64,000 nucleotides of DNA from Microglena sp. YARC (lineage: Eukaryota > Chlorophyta > Chlorophyceae > Chlamydomonadales > Chlamydomonadaceae): positions 34,608,506 through 34,672,505 of the forward strand of contig CM039466.1 in NCBI GenBank assembly GCA_022414725.1. Direction: 5' to 3'. Shown one piece after another: positions 49,520 to 56,349 of the stretch (the first letter of the stretch is position 1; each line of letters starts with the position of its first letter). The notes beneath the pieces are model-generated. The model was not told the origin of the DNA. It did no database searches and saw nothing but the letters and a program-made list of their open reading frames with translations. Both the position numbers and the translations under genes were made by a program.

Positions 49520-50893
49520 GCCCAGGATATTGACAAGGTGGTTGGCAGTTGCAGATCTCTTTTTTCCCGTCCTTACCCCCCCCCCACACACACACGTACA
49601 CATACACACACACTCACACACACACACACACACAATCAAACACACACACACACCACCGCCCAGGATGTCGAATAGGTGGTTTGCAAGTTGCAGATCTCAC
49701 TCCTCACCACCACCACCACCAACCACCCACCTACCACCACCCCTCTTGTCCTCCCCCAGGATGTTGACAAGGTGGTTGGCAAGTTGCAGATCTCATTTTG
49801 TTCTGTCCCCCCCCCCACACACACAACACACACACACAAACCTCCCAATCCCCCTTGTTTCCCCACGAGGATGTTGACGAGGTGGTTGGCAAGTTGCAGA
49901 TCTCCCCCCCCCCCCACACACACACACACACAGCACACACACACACACACACACCACACCACACACACACATTCCAATCCCCTCTTGTCCTCCCCAGGAT
50001 ATAGACGAGGTGGTTGGCAAGTTGCAGATCTCACTCCTCACCACCAACAACAACCCACCCTACCACCCCACCCCTCTTGTCCACCCCAGTATGTTGACGA
50101 GGTGCTTGGCAAGTTGCAACCCCCCCCCACACACACACACACACAACACACACACACACACACCACACACCAACATTCCAATCCCCTCTTGTCCTCCCCA
50201 GGATATAGACGAGGTGGTTGGCAAGTTGCAGATCTCACTCCTCACCACCACCAACAACCCACCCTACACCCCACCCCTCTTGTCCACCCCAGTATGTTGA
50301 CGAGGTGGTTGGCAAGTTGCAACCCCCCCCCCACACACACACACACACACACACACACCACACACCAACATTCCAATCCCCTCTTGTCCCCCCCCCCCGA
50401 GGATGTTGACAAGATGGTTGGCAAGTTGCTGATCTCATGTTTTCCCCGTCCTTACCCCCCCCCCCCACACACACACACACAAACACAGACACACACACAC
50501 CACCGCCCAGGATGTTGACAAGGTGTTGGCAAGTTGCAGATCTCTATTTTCCCGTCCTTACACACACACACACCCCCACACACACACACACCACACACAC
50601 ACACACACACCGCCCAGGATATTGACAAGGTGGTTGGCAAGTTGCAGATCTCTTTTTTCCCGTCCTTACCCCCCCACACACATACACATACACACACACT
50701 CACACACACACACAATCACACACACACACACCACCGCCCAGGATGTCGAATAGGTGGTTTGCAAGTTGCAGATCTCACTCCTCACCACCACCACCACCCA
50801 ACCCACCCTACCACCCCCACCCCTCTTGTCCTCCCAGGATGTTGACAAGGTGGTTGGCAAGTTGCAGATCTCATTTTTTTCTGTCCCCCCCCC

Positions 50894-50924
<31 letters not shown>

Positions 50925-51991
50925 AAACCTCCCAATCCCCCTTGTTCCCCCCCAGGATGTTGACAAGGTGGTTGGCAAGTTGCAGATCTCCCCCCCCCCA
51001 CACACACACACACACACACACACACCACACACCAACATTCCAATCCCCTCTTGTCCACCCCAGGATGTTGACAAGGTGGTTGGCAAGTTGCAGATCTCCC
51101 CCCCACCCCCCACCCCCCACCCCACCCCACCCCACCCCCCCACACACACCACACACCAACATTCCAATCCCCTCTTGTCCTCCCCAGGATATAGACGAGG
51201 TGGTTGGCAAGTTGCAGATCTCATTCCTCACCACCACCAACAACCCACCCTACCACCCCACCCCACCCACCCCTCTTGTCCACCCCAGGATGTAGACGAG
51301 GTGGTTGGCAAGTTGCGTATCTCACTCCTCACCACCAACCACCACCCCCACCCTACCACCCCACCCCACCCTTCTTGTCCTCCCCAGGATAGAGACGAGG
51401 TGGTTGGCAAGTTGCGTATCTCACTCCTCACCACCACCACCACCACCCCCACCCTACCACCCCACCCCACCCCACCCCACCCCTCTTGTCCTCCCCCAGG
51501 ATAGAGACGAGGTGGTTGGCAAGTTGCGTATCTCACGCCTCACCACCACCACCACCACCCCACCCTACCACCCCACCCCCACCCCTCTTGTCCCCCCAGG
51601 ATATTTGACAAGGTGGTTGGCAAGTTGCAGATCTCATGTTTCCCCCGTCCTTTACCCCCCCCCCCCCCCCCCCCTCCACACACACACACACACACACACA
51701 CAAACCTCTCAATCCCCTTGTTACCCCCCAGGATATTGACAAGGTGGTTGGCAAGTTGCAGATCTCATGTTTCCCCCCGTCCTTACCCCCCCCCCCCCAC
51801 ACACACACACACACACAAACCTCCCAATCCCCCTTGTTACCCCCCAGGATGTTGACAAGGTGGTTGGCAAGTTGCAGATCTCACTACGAGATGTTGCACA
51901 GAACAGCTCGCTCAAGGATGTCTGGACTCTGAACGATGCAGAGAAGGGCAACATTGAGTTGGAACTGAAATGGCAGTCAGTGTCCTTGTAG
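24762..51991 (+). CDS. Extended-synaptotagmin/plant SYT-like protein (SMP + two C2 domains), 12 exons
   Basis: Exons: 24762-24989, 26184-26297, 28246-28518, 29782-29952, 30889-31041, 33800-33898, 35658-35843, 36861-37070, 38820-39104, 46632-46742, 46919-47104 and 51848-51991 (stop TAG); product 719 aa. All introns are GT-AG and phase 0. Residues 1-27 are a glycine/alanine-rich membrane anchor. The SMP lipid-transfer domain (about 65-285) shows [17 protein letters not shown] (exon 2), [14 protein letters not shown] (exon 3) and [30 protein letters not shown] (exon 4). C2A (about 292-500) begins [15 protein letters not shown] and is split by a serine/threonine-rich linker (about 430-480). C2B (574-719) runs from [14 protein letters not shown] through [13 protein letters not shown] to [10 protein letters not shown]. 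Such proteins tether ER to plasma membrane and move lipids, often with Ca2+ control; conservation of all Ca2+ ligands was not established. The start has an in-frame TAA 13 codons upstream. Exon chaining is inferred from domain continuity and exact frame. Coding sequence is 2160 of 27230 bases. Confidence 0.9.
25174..25440. repeat. 45-bp tandem array in intron 1
   Basis: Six units contain GATGTCACACATCTAGTCAT, with starts near 25174, 25219, 25264, 25309, 25354 and 25399. It is not derived from exon sequence as far as can be seen. GCCT and GACT microsatellites follow at 25560-25620. Confidence 0.9.
25740..25990. repeat. Tandem duplication in intron 1
   Basis: Two ~125-bp copies contain TTTTGCAATACRRAAACAAGT, AAAACCAAC or AAACCAAC, and TACCTCAAAT(G/C)AAAATCCA. 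Confidence 0.75.
26011..26193 (+). repeat. Acceptor array before exon 2 (4 decoys + real)
   Basis: Five ~41-45-bp units repeat the junction CCCCACCCCAG followed by GTTTCTATGATCAA, the first bases of exon 2, separated by TTTCCCCTCCGCCCATCC. Copies are at about 26013, 26053, 26094 and 26138; the last unit, with exon 2 starting at 26184, is the functional one. Confidence 0.85.
26315..27300. repeat. 26-bp tandem array in intron 2, ~38 units
   Basis: Units are variants of GGGTATTGATGCATGGGTGT followed by AGGTTA or AAGTTT. The first, more degenerate units grow out of sequence just after the exon 2 donor. The reverse-strand open frames here come from repeat phasing. Confidence 0.9.
27446..27655. 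mobile_element. hAT-like MITE with GCGATCGC core, in intron 2
   Basis: This 210-bp element is flanked by a perfect 8-bp duplication AGACTGAT (27438-27445 and 27656-27663). The left terminus is CAGAGCTTTTCTTCCCGC; the right terminus ...GAAACAAAAAAAGCTGTA is its inverted match with two changes. The interior has TAGCGATCGCTACC and GCTACCAGAAGACCC. Partial relatives occur at 18125-18175, 18560-18690, 18935-19125 and 35486-35575. Non-coding. Confidence 0.85.
27740..28245 (+). repeat. Acceptor array before exon 3
   Basis: Units of about 120 bp repeat TGCAG followed by ATTCCTATGGTGGAGG, near-identical to the first bases of exon 3 (ATTCCAATGGTAGAGG), at about 27876, 27996, 28128 and then the real exon at 28246. 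An incomplete copy lies at about 27746. Each unit carries a CA/CCCACC tract, CTCTCAACAAG and a weaker CAGATTTAATGGTGGA half-copy. Confidence 0.85.
28545..28915. repeat. Two copies of the CAGCCAGCAATTTGGCTGCTC repeat in intron 3
   Basis: Each copy begins with ACTTGAACTTGG-type words, then AGCTTCAGCCAGCAATTTGG, CTGCTCG and TCTTCGGCAGT or TCTTTGGCAGT (28575-28630 and 28848-28900). Other members are at 12685-12745, 48855-48915 and 55460-55515. A related branch (CAGCCAACTCTGGGCTGCTC) is at 54690-54720, 58365-58395 and 58528-58555. Confidence 0.7.
28737..28820 (+). other. Candidate alternative exon: second copy of exon 3 end
   Basis: This 84-nt segment repeats the last 28 codons of exon 3 (28435-28518) after CCCCAG and before GTGTGG, so it has an acceptor-like AG, a donor GT and phase 0 on both sides. 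It differs from exon 3 at four bases, all synonymous third positions (AAA/AAG, GCA/GCC, CCT/CCC, GTG/GTC). Inclusion would duplicate 28 residues of the SMP domain in frame. A third copy (28984-29067) keeps its AG and GT but has at least nine amino-acid changes. Confidence 0.5.
29195..29290 (-). other. tRNA-derived sequence in intron 3
   Basis: The reverse strand has an A-box/D-arm TGGTCTAGTGGTAGACC with a perfect GTCT/AGAC stem, and a T-arm GGGGGTTAGACTCCCCC with five perfect pairs, correctly spaced. The anticodon stem has only three pairs, position 33 is not T and the acceptor arm does not pair. It is a tRNA pseudogene or the head of a tRNA-derived SINE. Confidence 0.4.
29459..29781 (+). repeat. 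Acceptor array before exon 4 (2 decoys)
   Basis: Copies starting at 29459 and 29640 repeat CCAG plus the first ~45 bases of exon 4 (GTGTATTCGTGTATTACTTT and a diverged variant), then turn into CATGCTAGTTGTATATCCTA spacer with TATACAAGCTT. Both decoys reach a stop soon after the exon-like part. Exon 4 proper begins at 29782. Confidence 0.85.
29953..30430 (+). repeat. Donor array after exon 4
   Basis: 29961-30080 is a 40-codon copy of the end of exon 4 with donor GTAGGG at 30081; it has six synonymous and three conservative amino-acid differences. Shorter, decayed copies of CTCATGGCA...GCTCAAGCTTGAAG followed by GTAGG end at about 30330 and 30425, with a worse one near 30192. Confidence 0.85.
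30478..30850. repeat. Trinucleotide (GTT/GAT) microsatellites in intron 4
   Basis: Runs of GTT, GCT and GAT are interspersed with CGGTAACAGCGATG repeats. They translate as poly-V, poly-D or poly-L in different frames and are not called as coding. Confidence 0.9.
31042..32665 (+). repeat. Donor array after exon 5, 10 extra copies
   Basis: The exon 5 end CTCAGCAAGGGTTACATGCA-CTGCGACATGATG plus GTAGGAGGGGTGGGG is repeated along the intron. GT positions are 31042 (real), then about 31198, 31339 (decayed), 31544, 31731, 31874, 32047, 32178, 32295, 32522 and 32653. Spacers are TGTGGGTGG/GGGGTATGTG-rich. Most copies keep the coding frame of the exon end and the donor. Confidence 0.9.
32675..32775 (+). 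repeat. Exon-11-donor-like module misplaced in intron 5
   Basis: CACTCAAGCTCTGCTAATGG, GACAAGAAAGACTGGGTGAG and GGGGAATGGTTGGGAATGT match units of the intron 11 donor array (47640-48280), although exon 11 is about 14 kb away. Another copy lies at 59895-60045. Confidence 0.7.
33020..33760. repeat. (CCAT)n microsatellite with TTAT/GTAT interruptions, intron 5
   Basis: About 700 bp of CATC/CCAT repeats with CATTTATC, CATGTATC and CACCCATC variants ends 40 bases before exon 6. Long HPSI-type open frames in three frames are artefacts. Confidence 0.95.
34140..34890. repeat. Two tandem arrays in intron 6
   Basis: 34140-34450 has three ~115-bp units containing AATCAACAGTTTCT(C/T)AAACCGTTA. 34495-34890 has about four ~95-bp units containing GGTAGTGGTAGGGCCAGG and AAGCCTTATACTATTTAGGA. 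They are followed by a ~30-base G run near 34909-34939. Confidence 0.8.
36102..36250. repeat. 49-bp tandem repeat in intron 7
   Basis: Three units of CACTCACCAACACTTCTGAT-type sequence begin at 36102, 36151 and 36200. Confidence 0.9.
36559..36860 (+). repeat. Acceptor array before exon 8 (2 decoys)
   Basis: TTTTGCGCAG followed by AACCCCAATCAAGAGAGG, the junction of exon 8 (36861), is repeated at 36559 and 36715. The copies extend about 60 bases into exon-like sequence (CGTTTCCGCTGTATCCCCCC, GATTACGTTGCCGCTGTATT); the second has an in-frame TAG where the exon has GAG. Spacers hold CAACACAACAC. Confidence 0.85.
37205..37370. repeat. Dispersed ~160-bp repeat in intron 8
   Basis: This is an inverted copy of the repeat at 15117-15290, including GCCTCGCCATTCCGTCGCAA, TGGCTAAACTGGTCAGAAAT and CTCAATTTGCGACACATTGC. 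Confidence 0.6.
37690..38819 (+). repeat. CCCCACC-rich tract and acceptor array before exon 9 (4 decoys)
   Basis: After a C/A-rich tract (37690-37980), the junction TGTGCAG plus CAAATCGGATCCGTCGTCGT is repeated at 38011, 38133, 38375 and 38512 before the real exon start at 38820. Copies extend 60-130 bases into exon 9 (GTCACCTGGAACCCCTTCCT). Spacers contain CACTCCCACGTGTGGTGCCA and GACCCATGATTTTG. Confidence 0.88.
39105..40700 (+). repeat. Donor array after exon 9, 8 extra copies
   Basis: The exon 9 end GAGATGCGTCAACACAAACA-TCTCGAGAACTTTGAAG with GTATGTGTTGGGTTGGGTGG is real at 39105 and repeated with GT near 39265, 39441, 40317, 40473 and 40695. Three further copies have altered donors (near 39814, 39981 as GC, and 40138). 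All copies have CCTTCC/CCGTCC where the exon has CCGTGC. Spacers carry GGGTGGGCTGGAAAG and AACACACACAC. Within it, 39480-39710 has a ~47-bp sub-array. Confidence 0.9.
40695..41020. repeat. 34-bp tandem array in intron 9
   Basis: About nine units of AAGCTTGACCTTGTGGTGGT-GTAGGTGTGCTGCG; starts are at 40731, 40765, 40799 and so on. Confidence 0.9.
41088..41295 (+). repeat. Two dispersed repeats in intron 9
   Basis: 41088-41180 is the ~85-bp element with hairpin ATGCCTTATTACGTGGCGTGAGG. 41249-41293 is the repeat ACAGTCCAGGGGTAGGCCAA-ATAGGCTGAAGGGACTTGCC, also at 9308-9350 and 53817-53863, and inverted near 10035, 10168 and 23545-23615. Confidence 0.7.
41495..41640. repeat. 36-bp tandem repeat in intron 9
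   Basis: Four units contain GGCTGTATTGCCTAATTGAC; C-homopolymer runs follow at about 41672-41691 and 41792-41812. Confidence 0.85.
41918..46290. repeat. 4.4-kb array of 12/24-bp ACTAGTACAG repeats
   Basis: It opens with three telomere-like CCCTAAA words (41918-41938). From there to ~46290 the sequence alternates ACTAGTACAGGC and ACTAGTACAGAT, a 24-bp dimer of a 12-bp unit with the palindrome ACTAGT in each half. The middle is regular. The outer parts and several patches show one-base insertions, deletions and partial units, from real decay or from sequencing error. It occupies most of intron 9. Confidence 0.95.
46480..46631 (+). promoter_or_regulatory. Acceptor-proximal module shared with intron 8
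   Basis: The ~140 bases before exon 10 (CACTCCCATCACTCACACTT, GAGCCATATGTTTGATCACT, TTGACCCATGATTTTGAATT, GTGCGCAG) match those before exon 9 (38690-38819) and the decoy unit at 38280-38375. Exons 9 and 10 themselves are unrelated, so the intron 3' end has been copied between introns of one gene. Confidence 0.75.
47105..48295 (+). repeat. Donor array after exon 11, ~10 extra copies
   Basis: The end of exon 11 (CTTCTGGTCTGAGAAGAAGA-AGGATGAG) with GTGAGGGGGGTGGCCGGGAA is followed first by a ~155-bp unit including GTCATGGTCAGTGCCCACGC (donor 47259), then by ~85-150-bp units ending in GATGAG/GACGAG with GTGAGG (about 47412, 47817, 47903, 48077) or mutated donors. Later units carry CTCAAGCTCTGCTTGTGGGC and GAGATGGTTGGGAAGGTGGG. 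Confidence 0.88.
48780..51847 (+). repeat. Acceptor array before exon 12: ~25 decoys
   Basis: The junction CCCCAG plus GATGTTGACAAGGTGGTTGG-CAAGTTGCAGATCTC, the first ~35 bases of exon 12, occurs about 25 times before the real exon at 51848 (for example near 48783, 49152, 49260, 49408, 49526, 49665, 49760, 49869, 49998 and so on to 51732). Spacers are (CA)n, C runs and CACCACCACC. Variants GATATAGACGAG, GATGTAGACGAG and GATAGAGACGAG keep the frame. A few units have lost the AG context (CCCAGTATG, CCCGAGGATG). Confidence 0.92.
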
Positions 51992-52012
51992 ATGGTGATG
52001 ATGGTCAAATAA

Positions 52013-52460
52013 TTAAATAAATAGTACGCCTTGATGACAAGGCGTGAGGTTGAGGGGCTAGCCCGTTTGCTTGCACTGGGGCCAATTGTGTGTGTGTGGG
52101 GGGGGGGGGGGGGCTGTCATCCCTCTGTGATGATGGTAACGTTATTCTGGTGCAGGGGGTTCTTGAACAAGGGCTACATAACATACCTTGGTGTTTTGGG
52201 GGTGCTACATTTCAGTATTTAGGGGTTGTTATTTTGCCCCCACAAAGCTGCTAGTAGCACCCCAATGGCTACTATGAGCATCATGGTGCTGTGTAAAGGC
52301 ACTGGCACCTTGCCTATAAACCAACCCTGTTCTGCTTCCCTATGGTGTGTGTGTGTGTGTGGGGGGGGCAAACTTCTGTCTATAAATAGATAGTATGCCT
52401 TATTATGAGGCGTGAGGTTAAGGGGGGCAGTCCGTTTGCTTGCAATGGGGCCGACCACCA
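52013..52460. repeat. Two copies of the ~85-bp hairpin repeat after the stop codon
   Basis: 52013-52087 and 52376-52460 are direct copies of TAAATAGTACGCCTTRAT...AGGCGTGAGGTTGAGG...GTTTGCTTGCA. The first begins about 20 bases after the synaptotagmin-like stop codon, so it probably lies in the 3' UTR. Confidence 0.7.
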
Positions 52461-52769
52461 ACTTTGCTGCAAATGCATGAAAGTTCATTGTTAGTTCCGA
52501 TCATGGTAGTGGATTTTATCAGAAAATATAACTGGAAGAAAACCTGCCAGTACCACCCTATGCACATTGCAATGCGGTATATCCTTTCTTACTATCCATT
52601 TGGCATCAGAAATGGGGTAGTCTGGCCAAATTGGGCCTTAAAATGGTGGTAGCTAGACAATATATTTTCTGTCCAAACAAACAAAGTGCACCAGTGGAAA
52701 TATTGTATAAAAAAGGGGACACTAATGGTAGCTAGCTAGCTACCATGCTGACTGGAAGTAACTTAATGT

Positions 52770-53230
52770 TATAGCGAATTCTGTCAGCTTCCAGGTGCAC
52801 TAGGTTGCCTTTGGTTTAGCTGGATAGCCAGTCAAGGGAGCTGTCTAGAAACTGCTGGTCATAGACGAGAAGAAAAACTATGCTTTAATTGGCAGCTTCT
52901 AGACAGATCCTTGAGCCAGCCGCTGGGCTGCGCCCCAAGACTGCAGCAGGGCTGGAGAGCTGATTTTGTCAGCTTCCAGGTGCACTAGGTTGCTTTAGGC
53001 TTAGCTGGATAGCCATTCAAGGGATCTGCTTAGAAGCTGGTAGGCATAGCCGAGAAAACAACTATGCTTCCATTAGCAGCTTCTAGACAGATCCTTGAGC
53101 CAGCTGCTGGGCTGCGCCCCAAGACTGCAGCAGTGCTGGAGAGCTGATTCTGTCAGCTTCCAGGTGCACTAGGTTGCTTTAGGCTTAGCTGGATAGCCAG
53201 TCAAGGGAGCTGCCTAGCATAGCTGAGAAG
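52770..53230. repeat. ~185-bp tandem triplication of a MITE-like module
   Basis: Three units carry TGTCAGCTTCCAGGTGCACT-AGGTTGC, TTAGCTGGATAGCCAGTCAA and GCAGCTTCTAGACAGATCC, near 52786, 52966 and 53150. The module is the short form of the AGCTTCTAGGCAGCTCC family also at 9811-9910. Confidence 0.75.
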
Positions 53231-53419
53231 AAAATATATGCATTGCAGGTCACCGCTACCTCAGGCATTGAGATGTCGGCCCGTGACATTGTTTTGACTT
53301 GCTCCTAACTTACTGTGGCTATCTATTCCATGGTTTTCCATATCCATGTGCTTGTGTATGCATGCGTGTGTGTGTGTTGACATGTACAAGATGCCAAAGT
53401 GAACAAGGTCTAGGTTCTC

Positions 53420-53770
53420 GTCCACCTTGGTTGCTCATGTCCTAATCAGGGTCTTGTCCACCTTGGCTGTTCATTCCCTAAACAGGTTCTCGTCCACCTT
53501 GGTTGCTCATGTCCTAAACAGGGTCTTGTCCACCTTGGCTGTTCATGTCCTAAACAGGGTCTTGTCCACATTGGCTGTTCATGTCCTAAACAGGGTCTTG
53601 TCCACCTTGGCTGTTCATTTCCTGAACAGGGTCTTGTCCACCTTGGCTTTTCATGTCCTAATCAGGGTCTTGTCCACCTTGGATGTTCATGTCCTAAACA
53701 GGGTCATGTCCACCTTGGCTGTTCATGTCCTAAACAGGGTCGTGTCCACCTTGGCTATTCAAGCCTTCCT
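53420..53770. repeat. 36-bp tandem array
   Basis: About ten units of GTCCTAAACAGGGTCTTGTC-CACCTTGGCTGTTCAT. The unit length is a multiple of 3, so the open frame across it is an artefact. Confidence 0.9.
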
Positions 53771-53816
53771 GTCACTGATTTTGTTTACTACATATACACC
53801 CTACATGTATGTTGTT

Positions 53817-53863
53817 ACAGTCCAGGGGTAGCCAAATAGGCTAAAGAGACTTGCCCTGACCCT
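53817..53863 (+). repeat. ACAGTCCAGGGGTAGCC dispersed repeat
   Basis: This is the best-preserved copy: ACAGTCCAGGGGTAGCCAAA-TAGGCTAAAGAGACTTGCCC. It lies directly after the 36-bp array, as the copy at 9308 lies directly before a 20-bp array. Confidence 0.7.
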
Positions 53864-54009
53864 ATGACCACAGATACTGAGTATGGCTTTACTTGTGTAC
53901 TGTGACAATACTTGTGAACAAGATGCTGGTGTCATCTTGTCCCATATGCTTGGTCTTGCTTTGACTGGCAGCTTGATATTTTTAGTGGTATGCGGATAAG
54001 CTACAAAAA

Positions 54010-54270
54010 GAGTAGGGATGCAGGGTTCTTCAGGACGCAGGCTATGGGTCGGTTACGTCGGAGGGTCCGTTGCGTCGCAGACACAGCTTCAGTGGGTTAC
54101 TTGCGCCGCAGGACGCAGGCTATGGGTCGGTTGCAGGTCGGTTGGGTCTCAGGACACAGGCTATGCTGGTTTGGTTGCGTCTCAGGATGCAGTCTATGAA
54201 ATTGATTGGGACGGAGAGCTGGTCGTTTTCCCGAACTTGAACTTGTCCTCCCGAACAACCCTTCAGTGAA
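54010..54270. mobile_element. Probable relative of the CAGGGTKSTTCAG MITE
   Basis: It starts CAGGGTTCTTCAGGACGCAG and ends CCGAACAACCCT, with internal GACGCAGGCTATGGGTCGGT repeats. No target duplication is evident. Confidence 0.5.
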
Positions 54271-56349
54271 CCTCCTGGATCCAGGGTTGTGCCGTACGGT
54301 TTGCGTACGGTACCAACTGTGCCCACAGACGGAACCGTTTCCCGCAGAGACCACAGCCGGATATCCCCCTTGTTGAGAGGATCACTATACACCCCTGCTA
54401 TACACCCCGCGTTGACCCCTCATTATAAATATTGGGGGAGATATTGCGCGTACGGGTGTTAGGCGCGTACGGCTCAACCCTGCCTGGATCCCACTCTCTA
54501 TGTGGTTGGCTCTCTGGACTATCAGAGTCTGCCCTTGGGCAAACTGGGGGCGTAATATAATGTATTATTTATTTATGTTCGTCAGGGATGGAGCTGGGAT
54601 ATGATGAAAAATGCAAGTATTTACATGCTCACTCTTTTGTATTTGCATGATCACTGGCAGGAAGATTTGGATTTGAATTGTTACATGGTTATTCAGCCAA
54701 CTCTGGGCTGCTCACCGTCTCCAAATTCCAAGTGGCAGTAAGATTTGAAGTGTATACCCAGGTGCAAACCCGTATTTAATTGTCTGGGAGTTGAACATTA
54801 GTGCACTGTATAAGCCTTGAGGTACGGTGTCCCTGTGGGCAAAAATCGTTTTAACGGGTTATGAAACTGTGACATTGCTCTGGCCAGCCATTACAAAGCT
54901 CGCAAGTTATGTAGGATGATGGCTACAGTGTGCTATGATCTTGTTGCCATGTCTACAGACTGCTTAGTTCCCTTGGACCTTCCGTGTGTTACTTCTTGAT
55001 TTTATGTGTGAGAAGTTGGATTTGTCTCTGAGGCCCAGAGTGGCGTGGCCTGCCTGGCCACGCCATCAAGCCACCCTCCCACAGCATGTTCTACTAACTT
55101 CTTGACTGTTCTACTAGACTACTGTAAAGGCTGGTAGCCAGACAAGGGCAGACATTTAAGAATCTGTAACGAACCGGTAACGAAGTAGTTTAGTTGGTTT
55201 CTCCCTCCTCTGTTCATTGACCCCCTGCGAGTAACGATGGCCTGATTCCTGCCGGGTAGTTACTAACCTACAATTTAAACATACCATATCTGGCCTATAG
55301 AACACCGAATCAGACGAGGGCATAAAACAAGATATGCGTAGGACTTATCATGACGACGACTATCATATTGCCACCCATAGCGATCCGAGTGTGAGGGCAG
55401 GGCAACGCGATCGATGGTTTGGGGCTTGGTGGAAGTGATCTGGTGGATACCTCATAAGTTGAACTTGAACTTGGGTACATGGCTCCAACCAGCAATTTTG
55501 CTGCCCGCCTTCTTCGAAATAAACAATTTAAACAGCAATATCAATATAGAATAGGTTTTCCGACCCTCTATTTTGGCTTCAGCCTGATCACATGTACCGG
55601 TATCTTACAATTCTCTTCCAGTTCAAATTGTTACATGATCAAAAATCGTCCCATCGATTAAACGCCTAACGAGGAGTCCTCCATTAAACAGCAATATACA
55701 TAACAATGAATGGTTTAATCGTTATCAAAACCAGGAGGAGAAAACAAAGATCTTTCCCCCCCGCCCAAAAAACCTGAGGAGGTCTCACCCCCCCATTCAG
55801 TACATGACCCACCCATTCACCCATCCCACCCATCCATATCCATCCATACCTCCCATACTAATCCATTGAACCACCCATTCACCCATCCATGCCCACCCAT
55901 CCAAACCCATCTTTACCACCCATACCCACCCACATTATCCACTGATTCTACACCACTCCCCTCCAGGCGTTATCTTGTTTTTATCCACCCATTCACCCAC
56001 CTCTCTTAAGTGGTGCCAATGAACTGCCCTTGTCTACAAAATCCCAAAGGTGGTCTCAGAATGTTATTTGGAGGCCAGAGTAAAAAGATAGCAAAAACCC
56101 TGAAGAGGGCTGCCCCCCCTCTCCCCCACCCCACCCCACCCCACCCCACCACCCCACTCCCACCCACAAAAAATGAGGTGTTCAGAATGACCTGAAAATT
56201 AGCTCAAAACAGAGCAATGAATCATGCCATTACAGCCTCATTATCAGAACAAATCGATCGTCCTTACTGAAGATTTGGAGGCCTGGGCTCCTCCTATGAA
56301 AACAATCAAAATCTACGAAAATCTAAGCATTCACATCAAGATATACTGT
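54271..56349. other. Intergenic; dispersed repeats and CCCACC tracts
   Basis: It contains CAGCCAACTCTGGGCTGCTC (about 54690-54720), a CAGCCAGCAATTTTGCTGCC copy (55460-55515), CCACCCATTCACCCATCC tracts (55790-56000) and a CCCCACCCCACC run (56110-56165). Nothing gene-like is recognised. Confidence 0.45.

Noticed and set aside
53237..53305. Possible extra last exon after TGCAG (about 20 codons to TAA)
   Set aside because: It lies beyond the clear stop of the large gene and has no homology or partner; acceptor-like AGs are frequent here by chance.
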